Of a DNA stretch of 16,977 bases, positions 7,440 through 13,413 are shown in pieces. The notes beneath the pieces were generated by a model. The model was not told where the DNA came from and made no database searches. It worked only from the letters and a program-made list of their open reading frames with translations. The stretch covers positions 1 through 16,977 of the forward strand of contig JAGXII010000099.1 in NCBI GenBank assembly GCA_024635735.1. The letters run 5' to 3'. The position numbers were made by a program, and so were the translations under genes. The stretch is from Christiangramia sp. (GTDB lineage Bacteria > Bacteroidota > Bacteroidia > Flavobacteriales > Flavobacteriaceae). The stretch's first letter is position 1. Each line of letters starts with the position of its first letter.

Positions 7440-8166
7440 CAGAATTTCTTCGGAATTCACTCAAAAGTATAGCTGTAGCCGTTGCGACATTCAAGCTTTC
7501 GGTATCCTTGCCTTTCCCATATTGAGGGATATTTAATTTATGGTCCAATAAAGCTGAGAGTTCAGAAGAAATCCCATTAGCTTCATTTCCCATTACTAAT
7601 AACGCCGTCTCGGGTAGTTTCTGAGAATATACATTTTCACCTTCCAGCATCGCTCCATATACCGGAATATCACCTGATTTTGCAAAGAAATCACTTAATT
7701 CTTTATAACAAATATTAATCCTGCTGAGGCTTCCCATGCTGGCCTGAACTACTTTAGGATTATAACAATCCACCGTATCCTGCGAACAGATGATATTCTG
7801 AATACCAAACCAATCACACAACCGAATAATGGTCCCAAGGTTCCCGGGATCACGAATTCCATCTAAAACAAGATTGAGACCGCTGAAGTTAACTTCCCTG
7901 ATAACAGGGATATAAAATACTGCAAGAGCAATTTGGGGAGTTGTCAAAAAGCTTATTTTTTTAAGCTCTGCGTCACTAACCTTTATGACCTTTTCCTTTG
8001 AAATCTCAAAATTATCACCCGTACTAAATAAATATTGCAACTCAAATGATGAGTTCAAAAATTCCCTAACCCCTTTTATTCCTTCAACCACAAACAATCC
8101 ATGTTTATTTCTGAACTTTTTCTGCGAAAGGCTTTTTATTAACTTAATCTGGTTTTTAGTAACCAT
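7420..8166 (-). CDS. SpoU/TrmH-family RNA 2'-O-ribose methyltransferase (RlmB-like)
   Basis: This is a SPOUT-fold enzyme that methylates a ribose 2'-OH in tRNA or rRNA with SAM. From the ATG at 8166 it has 248 residues: an N-terminal substrate-binding domain (SQKKFRNKHGLFVVEGIKGV, about 14-33) and the knotted catalytic domain. The three SPOUT motifs are LDGIRDPGNLGTIIR (101-115, with the catalytic Arg), MGNEANGIS (192-200) and ESLNVATATAIL (223-234). I chose 8166 because related flavobacterial proteins begin M-V-x-K-x-Q-I-K-L-I. An ATG at 8190 would add eight residues (MAQKYIFC) that overlap promoter-like sequence. The target nucleotide cannot be read from sequence. The gene is divergent from tamL, and its 3' end overlaps porT by 20 bp. 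Confidence 0.88.
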   Translation of the reverse strand: MVTKNQIKLIKSLSQKKFRNKHGLFVVEGIKGVREFLNSSFELQYLFSTGDNFEISKEKVIKVSDAELKKISFLTTPQIALAVFYIPVIREVNFSGLNLVLDGIRDPGNLGTIIRLCDWFGIQNIICSQDTVDCYNPKVVQASMGSLSRINICYKELSDFFAKSGDIPVYGAMLEGENVYSQKLPETALLVMGNEANGISSELSALLDHKLNIPQYGKGKDTESLNVATATAILLSEFRRNSVTEKQN

Positions 8167-8176
8167 ACAAAAAATG

Positions 8177-8184
8177 TATTTTTG
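8177..8184 (+). promoter_or_regulatory. Bacteroidota -7 promoter element for tamL
   Basis: TATTTTTG matches TAnnTTTG and lies 19 bases before the TTG start of tamL at 8204, giving a leader of roughly a dozen bases. It lies inside the longer version of the divergent methyltransferase gene, which supports the shorter start of that gene. Confidence 0.55.
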
Positions 8185-8203
8185 AGCCATTAATTACTAC
8201 TAT

Positions 8204-10774
8204 TTGAAACGGCTTCTCGCAAAAATATTATTATTTTTCTTAACCATAGTTTTAATAATTAGTTGCAACGCCGTGAAACGACTTGAAGCTGATGAGAATC
8301 TACTTGTAGAGAACCAGATTTTCCGTAATGGCGAAGAGGTAAAAGATTCCAGAGTTTACAGTCAGCTTTACCAGGAACCCAACACAAGATTTCTGGGAAT
8401 TCCACTCCAGCTGCATTTTTATAATCTTGCCAGGCCCAATATTGATAGTGTTTTATCTGAAAAATTTCTCGAAAACGAGAATAAACACAGGCATCTGGTA
8501 AGTCTATTATCTCAAAAACAATTTGAGCGTTTTTTACACTCAAGAGTTGAATTTAATCAATGGCTTAAACAAACCGGAGAAGCACCCGTTATTGTAAGCG
8601 AAGAAGAAACAAAAAAATCTGAAAACCGGTTAAAATCCTGGTATTGGAATAATGGCTGGTTCAATGTGGAAACTGATTACACCATCATCCCTTTACTGGA
8701 CAAGGAGAAAAGGGCCCGTGTTGAATATTACGTAACTCCGAACGAACCTTACATTTTAGACTCCATAACCACCGAAATATCTTCTCAGGCTCTTGATTCT
8801 TTATATGAAACACACAAAACTGCCAGCGAATTAAAATCTGGGGTTCAGTATAATACTATTGATTTTAATGATGAAAGAGAACGTCTTACAGAACTCTTCA
8901 GAAATAACGGGGTCTATAATTTTGATCAGGAATATATCACCTTTGATGCCGATACTGTTGATACAAATCATAAACTAAACACTACTCTGATTATCAAGAA
9001 CAGGCGAAATAATTTAGGAGACAGTATTTCCAGAACCCCTTTTAAAATACATGAAATAAGTAAGGTTAATATTTTTACAGATTACACCTACGACAACCGT
9101 AACCGGCCCCTTACCGATAGTAGCAGTACCGAAGGTTATACTCTTTATTCATTTAACAAAAGGAGGTATAATGCGCAGGCGATTACAGACGCTATCTTTA
9201 TTAAACCCGGTAATATTTACAGCGACCTGGACAGAACTAGAACCTACAACCGGTTAAATTCTCTTCGGATTTTTAAATATCCGAATATTCAATATACACC
9301 CGATCCCGCCGATAGTACTGGCACCGATCTTGTCACTAATATATTCTTAACTCCTTTACCCAAATATTCTCTGGGATTTGATTTTGATGTTTCGCAGAGT
9401 AATATTCAGGAGTTTGGAATTGGTTTCGGGGGTTCTCTTTTAATAAGAAATGTTTTTAGAAGAGCGGAAATTTTTGAAATTTCTGGCCGGGGAAGTATAG
9501 GATCTTCTACCGATGCTGCAGCCAGTAGTGATGATAATCGATTCTTCGATATTTCCGAAATAGGTGCCGACATGAAATTATCCTTTCCGAGGATATTTCT
9601 TCCTTTTAATACTGAAAAGTTTATCCCCAAGTACATGTCTCCTTTTACAACCCTTAGTGTGGGTGTAAGTACACAAAATAATATAGGGCTGGATAAACAA
9701 AACTTTTCGGGGATCATTAATTATAACTGGACACCGTCCAAACAACTATCCAACCGGCTTGATCTTCTGAATATTCAATACGTTAGGAATCTTAATGTGG
9801 GTAATTATTTTAATGTATATCGCAATTCCTACGAAGAGCTCAATAACATTATACAGTCTGGCGGAGTTACTACGAGTGACACATACCTCAATGAAGATGG
9901 AGATTTAATAGTCCCCGAAGGTGCTGATAATTTTATTGATGGCGTGGAAAATATGGATGGAACCACCACCGGATTGTCTGCTGATCAACGCCGAAATATC
10001 ATAAATATAAGAGAGCGAAAGAACAGGCTTACTGAAAATAACCTAATATTCGCCAGTAATTATACTTACTTGTGGAATACCAAGAAAAATCTATATGATC
10101 AGGAATTTTCGAGGTTTAGATTTAAAATCGAAACGGCCGGGAATTTCCTTTCGGCCATATCCAACCTGGGAGGATTATCAAAAAATCAAAACGGGAATTA
10201 CGAGATGCTGGGAGTGGCATACTCGCAATACGTAAAAACAGAAGTTGACTTCATCCAGCATTGGGATCTTGGTCATAATAATACGCTGGCTACAAGAGCT
10301 TTTGGAGGTATCGCAATTCCATATGGCAACGCGAACAGCATTCCTTTTGCAAGGAGTTTTTTCGCAGGTGGCCCGAACGACAATCGTGCATGGCAGGCTT
10401 ATGACCTTGGTCCTGTCAGCAGTAGAGGAAGAAATGAATTTAACGAAGCCAATATGAAACTGGCTTTTAATCTAGAATATAGATATAATCTCGTTGGAGC
10501 TCTTAATAGTGCTTTTTTTGTAGACATCGGGAATATCTGGAACGTTGCAGATATTGTGGAAGATGAAGCTTCAACTTTCGAATCTTTCTCAGATCTTAAA
10601 GATATCGCAGTAGGCTCTGGAGTTGGATTAAGATATGACTTCAGCTTTTTTGTACTTCGGTTCGATGTAGGGTTCAAAACGTACGATCCGGCAAGACCAT
10701 TAGGAGAAAGATGGTTCAAAGATTACAACTTCGGTCACGCCGTATATAATGTAGGTATCAATTATCCTTTCTAA
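8204..10774 (+). CDS. tamL: BamA/TamA-family outer-membrane lipoprotein, TamL-like
   Basis: This 856-residue Omp85-superfamily protein probably acts with TamB in moving proteins or lipids to the outer membrane. It starts at TTG (no in-frame ATG lies upstream before the stop) with a lipoprotein signal peptide, MKRLLAKILLFFLTIVLIISC, so Cys21 should be lipidated. The residues after it (NAVKRLEA) lack the acidic +2 to +5 surface-export signature, so a periplasm-facing anchor is likely. POTRA-like repeats fill roughly 25-370 (for example KSWYWNNGWFNVETDYTI and a second block at RTYNRLNSLRIFKYPNIQY). From about 385 (PKYSLGFDFDVSQSN) the barrel begins; it contains a polar insert of ~60 residues near 540-610 and ends in VGINYPF with the C-terminal Phe that BAM recognises. 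The lipobox separates TamL from ordinary BamA. It has its own -7 box. Confidence 0.8.
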   Translation: MKRLLAKILLFFLTIVLIISCNAVKRLEADENLLVENQIFRNGEEVKDSRVYSQLYQEPNTRFLGIPLQLHFYNLARPNIDSVLSEKFLENENKHRHLVSLLSQKQFERFLHSRVEFNQWLKQTGEAPVIVSEEETKKSENRLKSWYWNNGWFNVETDYTIIPLLDKEKRARVEYYVTPNEPYILDSITTEISSQALDSLYETHKTASELKSGVQYNTIDFNDERERLTELFRNNGVYNFDQEYITFDADTVDTNHKLNTTLIIKNRRNNLGDSISRTPFKIHEISKVNIFTDYTYDNRNRPLTDSSSTEGYTLYSFNKRRYNAQAITDAIFIKPGNIYSDLDRTRTYNRLNSLRIFKYPNIQYTPDPADSTGTDLVTNIFLTPLPKYSLGFDFDVSQSNIQEFGIGFGGSLLIRNVFRRAEIFEISGRGSIGSSTDAAASSDDNRFFDISEIGADMKLSFPRIFLPFNTEKFIPKYMSPFTTLSVGVSTQNNIGLDKQNFSGIINYNWTPSKQLSNRLDLLNIQYVRNLNVGNYFNVYRNSYEELNNIIQSGGVTTSDTYLNEDGDLIVPEGADNFIDGVENMDGTTTGLSADQRRNIINIRERKNRLTENNLIFASNYTYLWNTKKNLYDQEFSRFRFKIETAGNFLSAISNLGGLSKNQNGNYEMLGVAYSQYVKTEVDFIQHWDLGHNNTLATRAFGGIAIPYGNANSIPFARSFFAGGPNDNRAWQAYDLGPVSSRGRNEFNEANMKLAFNLEYRYNLVGALNSAFFVDIGNIWNVADIVEDEASTFESFSDLKDIAVGSGVGLRYDFSFFVLRFDVGFKTYDPARPLGERWFKDYNFGHAVYNVGINYPF
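8220..8227 (-). promoter_or_regulatory. Possible -7 element for the divergent SpoU methyltransferase
   Basis: On the minus strand this reads TATTTTTG, a full TAnnTTTG match, 54 bases before the ATG at 8166. It lies inside the first codons of tamL, so the two divergent transcripts would overlap at their 5' ends by about 20 bases. AT-rich coding DNA can produce this match by chance. Confidence 0.3.
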
Positions 10775-10789
10775 GCCAGTTTATTTTCT

Positions 10790-10797
10790 TATTTTTG
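10790..10797 (+). promoter_or_regulatory. Bacteroidota -7 promoter element for fbaA
   Basis: TATTTTTG matches TAnnTTTG, 15 bases after the tamL stop and 21 bases before the fbaA ATG. No terminator separates tamL from fbaA, so read-through may add to this promoter. Confidence 0.55.
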
Positions 10798-10818
10798 TAA
10801 GCCTAATTCAAAAAAATT

Positions 10819-11886
10819 ATGAGTCACAACATAAAACCAGGCGTTGCCACAGGAAAAGAAGTTCAGGAAATATTTAAATATGCGAAGGAAAAGGGATTTG
10901 CACTTCCTGCTGTGAATGTTATTGGATCAAGTAGTATAAATGCAGTTTTGGAGACGGCAGCCGAATTGAATGCACCTGTAATTATCCAGTTTTCTAATGG
11001 TGGAGCACAGTTTAATGCAGGAAAAGGTCTTTCGAATGATGGAGAAAGAGCGGCTATTGCAGGAGGCGTTGCCGGTGCAAAGCACGTTCATGAGATGGCT
11101 GAATTATATGGTGTTCCGGTAATTATGCATACCGATCATTGCGCAAAAAAACTATTACCATGGATTGATGGTCTTCTGGATGCCAGTGAAAAACATTATG
11201 AGCAATTTGGAAAACCTCTTTACAGTTCTCATATGATTGATCTTTCAGAAGAATCCATTGAAGAGAATATGGATATCTGTAAGACATATTTAAAGAGAAT
11301 GTCTAAAATGGGAATGACGCTGGAAATTGAGCTTGGAATAACAGGCGGTGAAGAAGATGGAGTTGATAATACCGATGTAGATTCTTCTAAACTATATACA
11401 CAGCCTGAAGAAGTAGCCTATGCTTATGAGGAGTTAAGCAAAGTGAGTGACCAGTTTACCATCGCTGCAGCCTTTGGAAATGTGCACGGTGTTTACAAAC
11501 CAGGAAACGTGAAGTTAACTCCAAAAATCCTGAAAAATTCTCAGGAATATATTACTGAAAAATACAATTTAGGTAAGAATCACATCGATTTCGTTTTCCA
11601 CGGAGGAAGTGGTTCCACCGTTGAAGAGATTCGTGAAGCAATTGGATACGGAGTTATTAAAATGAATATCGACACAGATCTTCAATATGCTTACCTGGAA
11701 GGAATCAGAGACTATATAGCTAAACATAAAGACTATCTCGCTGCCCAGATAGGTAATCCTGAAGGCCCTGATTCTCCTAATAAAAAATATTACGATCCAC
11801 GTAAATGGGTTCGTGAAGGTGAACTTACCTTCAAAGCCCGTCTTAAAAAAGCATTCGAGGATCTTAATAATGTGAACACATTATAA
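10819..11886 (+). CDS. fbaA: Class II fructose-bisphosphate aldolase
   Basis: This zinc-dependent enzyme splits fructose-1,6-bisphosphate into dihydroxyacetone phosphate and glyceraldehyde-3-phosphate in glycolysis and runs in reverse in gluconeogenesis. The 355-residue length and sequence match the E. coli FbaA (class IIA) type. MHTDHCAKK (103-111) carries catalytic D106 and zinc ligand H107; ELGITGGEEDGVDN (171-184) carries the conserved Glu residues; H223 in GNVHGVYKPGN and H261 in FVFHGGSGST supply the other zinc ligands and phosphate-loop glycines; KMNIDTDLQYAY (281-292) is the second signature with Asn and Asp for the substrate. The ATG at 10819 starts directly at the normal N-terminus. 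The gene is followed by a strong terminator, so it is probably transcribed alone or with tamL read-through. Confidence 0.97.
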   Translation: MSHNIKPGVATGKEVQEIFKYAKEKGFALPAVNVIGSSSINAVLETAAELNAPVIIQFSNGGAQFNAGKGLSNDGERAAIAGGVAGAKHVHEMAELYGVPVIMHTDHCAKKLLPWIDGLLDASEKHYEQFGKPLYSSHMIDLSEESIEENMDICKTYLKRMSKMGMTLEIELGITGGEEDGVDNTDVDSSKLYTQPEEVAYAYEELSKVSDQFTIAAAFGNVHGVYKPGNVKLTPKILKNSQEYITEKYNLGKNHIDFVFHGGSGSTVEEIREAIGYGVIKMNIDTDLQYAYLEGIRDYIAKHKDYLAAQIGNPEGPDSPNKKYYDPRKWVREGELTFKARLKKAFEDLNNVNTL

Positions 11887-11897
11887 AAATAACCACG

Positions 11898-11930
11898 ACA
11901 GTCTAACTAATTCAAGTTAGACTGTTTTTT
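11898..11930 (+). terminator. Rho-independent terminator of fbaA
   Basis: A perfect 11-bp stem (ACAGTCTAACT at 11898-11908 with AGTTAGACTGT at 11915-11925) closes a six-base loop and runs into a T-tract ending at 11930, twelve bases after the fbaA stop. Confidence 0.93.
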
Positions 11931-11970
11931 ATTTGTAATAACTGCCATGGGTAGTTAAAAAATGAAAGAA

Positions 11971-12828
11971 ATGGCTTGGTTTAAAAGAACGCAAAAAGGA
12001 ATTCAAACCCCCACAGAAGAAAAAAAGGATGTTCCAAAAGGCTTATGGTATAAGTCCCCTACCGGAAAGATTGTAGATGCTGAACAGCTTGAAAGCAACT
12101 TCTATGTAAGTCCGGAAGACGGTTACCATGTAAGGATTGGAAGTACCGAGTATTTTAAAATTCTGTTCGACGATAATAAATTTAAGGAGTTAGATAAAGG
12201 AATGACTTCTAAAGATCCTCTGGAATTTGAGGATACTAAAAAATATACTGACAGGTTAAAGGCGGCGCAGGAAAAAACCGGATTAAAAGATGCTGTTCGT
12301 TGCGCTGTTGGAAAATCAAAGGATAGAGAACTGGTAATCGCCTGTATGGATTTTAAATTCGTAGGTGGAAGTATGGGGTCTGTGGTAGGCGAAAAAATAG
12401 CGCGTGCGGCAGATTATGCTTTAAAAAACAAACTTCCTTTAATGATCATTTCCAAATCTGGAGGTGCAAGAATGCAGGAAGCAGCTTTATCTTTAATGCA
12501 GATGGCTAAAACTTCTGTTAAACTGGCCCAACTGGCAGATGCCAGAATTCCATATATTTCCTTGTGTACCGATCCTACTACCGGAGGAACTACCGCTTCT
12601 TTCGCAATGCTCGGAGATATTAATATTTCAGAACCAGGTGCTTTAATTGGATTTGCAGGACCACGTGTGGTAAAAGACACTACCGGAAAAGACCTTCCAA
12701 AAGATTTCCAGACAGCCGAATTCTTAAAAGAAAAGGGCTTTTTAGATTTCATTACCAAGCGGTCAGAATTGAAAAATAAAGTAAACCTTTATTTGGATCT
12801 TATTCAGAATCAACCTGTAAGAGCATAA
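11971..12828 (+). CDS. accD: Acetyl-CoA carboxylase carboxyltransferase beta subunit AccD
   Basis: AccD pairs with AccA to transfer carboxyl from biotin-BCCP to acetyl-CoA, the committed step of fatty-acid synthesis. From the ATG at 11971 it has 285 residues; an ATG at 11962 in the same frame would add MKE, but related proteins begin MAWFKR. The crotonase-like core is intact: ACMDFKFVGGSMGSVVGEKIARAADYA, the oxyanion-hole region SKSGGARMQEAALSLMQMAKTS, DPTTGGTTASFAMLGD and GFAGPRVV. The N-terminal region that forms a Cys4 zinc ribbon in E. coli AccD is present as a stretch (WYKSPTGKIVDAEQLESNFYVSPEDGYHVRI, 26-56), but all four cysteines are replaced; the first Cys of the protein is at 111. 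I believe this zinc-free form is general in Flavobacteriia. The gene follows the fbaA terminator; no clear TAnnTTTG box is visible in the short spacer. Confidence 0.95.
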   Translation: MAWFKRTQKGIQTPTEEKKDVPKGLWYKSPTGKIVDAEQLESNFYVSPEDGYHVRIGSTEYFKILFDDNKFKELDKGMTSKDPLEFEDTKKYTDRLKAAQEKTGLKDAVRCAVGKSKDRELVIACMDFKFVGGSMGSVVGEKIARAADYALKNKLPLMIISKSGGARMQEAALSLMQMAKTSVKLAQLADARIPYISLCTDPTTGGTTASFAMLGDINISEPGALIGFAGPRVVKDTTGKDLPKDFQTAEFLKEKGFLDFITKRSELKNKVNLYLDLIQNQPVRA

Positions 12829-12879
12829 TAAACAGGAAAATAAAATAGCGGTATAAGTAGGTATTTTTTAAATTAGTAG

Positions 12880-12887
12880 TATCTTTG
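12880..12887 (+). promoter_or_regulatory. Bacteroidota -7 promoter element for rpsO
   Basis: TATCTTTG, followed by CCGCC, is a very typical phylum -7 context and lies 53 bases before the rpsO ATG. No convincing TTG -33 element is seen. Confidence 0.75.
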
Positions 12888-12892
12888 CCGCC

Positions 12893-12909
12893 TGACAGAA
12901 AAACTGTCA
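12893..12909 (+). promoter_or_regulatory. 5' UTR hairpin of rpsO
   Basis: TGACAG (12893-12898) pairs perfectly with CTGTCA (12904-12909) around an AAAAA loop, beginning at or just after the predicted transcription start. It could stabilise the transcript or take part in S15 autoregulation; the sequence shows only the stem. Confidence 0.45.
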
Positions 12910-12939
12910 ATACATAAAAATCATTTAAATAATATTGGA

Positions 12940-13209
12940 ATGTATTTAGCAAAAGAAAAAAAAGAAGAGATCTTCGAAAAGCACGGTAAAAGCAAGACTG
13001 ATACCGGATCAGCTGAAGGACAGATCGCATTGTTCACCTACAGAATCGCTCACCTTTCTGAGCATCTAAAAAGAAATCGTAAAGATTTCAATTCAGAACG
13101 CTCGCTAGTAAGACTGGTTGGTAAAAGAAGAAGTCTCTTAGACTATTTAATGAAGAAGGATATCATGAGGTATCGTGCCATCGTTAAAGAACTAGGATTA
13201 AGAAAATAA
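12940..13209 (+). CDS. rpsO: 30S ribosomal protein S15
   Basis: S15 is a primary binder of the central domain of 16S rRNA and forms bridge B4 to the 50S subunit. The 89 residues are the normal bacterial length. Family marks include KHGKSKTDTGSAEGQIALFTYRI (15-37), where the TDTGS motif contacts the rRNA three-way junction, LSEHLKRNRKDFNSERSLVRLVGKRRSLLDYL (39-70), and the closing YRAIVKELGLRK. The ATG at 12940 is the usual start. The gene has its own strong -7 box and terminator and is followed by pnp, the rpsO-pnp order conserved across many bacteria. S15 represses its own translation through leader structures in several bacteria; the short hairpin here differs from the E. coli pseudoknot, so such control is only possible. 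Confidence 0.98.
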   Translation: MYLAKEKKEEIFEKHGKSKTDTGSAEGQIALFTYRIAHLSEHLKRNRKDFNSERSLVRLVGKRRSLLDYLMKKDIMRYRAIVKELGLRK

Positions 13210-13215
13210 TTTTCA

Positions 13216-13239
13216 GGGGGCTTTGTGCCCCCTTTTTTT
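13216..13239 (+). terminator. Rho-independent terminator of rpsO
   Basis: The GC-only 6-bp stem GGGGGC (13216-13221) / GCCCCC (13227-13232) closes the loop TTTGT and is followed by seven T residues, six bases after the rpsO stop. Confidence 0.93.
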
Positions 13240-13413
13240 ATATATTAGATTGAACCTGTTTCAGGTTTTCAAAAATTGTCGCCCAAGAGGTAGTTTTTCA
13301 TTGGTCAACTTACAACTACACACAACACAACCCGGCCGTCCGGATGACGGAGACCTTTGTTTAACTAAAAAAGATCTGGTTGAAGTTATTCAGATCACGA
13401 ATTCAAAATTATT
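13240..13413 (+). promoter_or_regulatory. pnp leader region with two small hairpins, no clear promoter
   Basis: This spacer must contain the pnp promoter or leader because a strong terminator precedes it, yet no full TAnnTTTG box is visible; the nearest are TAGTTTTT at 13291 and GACCTTTG at 13352. Two stem-loops are present: AACCTG (13253-13258) / CAGGTT (13262-13267), and CCGTC (13336-13340) / GACGG (13346-13350). In E. coli the pnp leader hairpin is the site of RNase III cleavage and PNPase autoregulation; a comparable role here is inference only. Confidence 0.35.
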
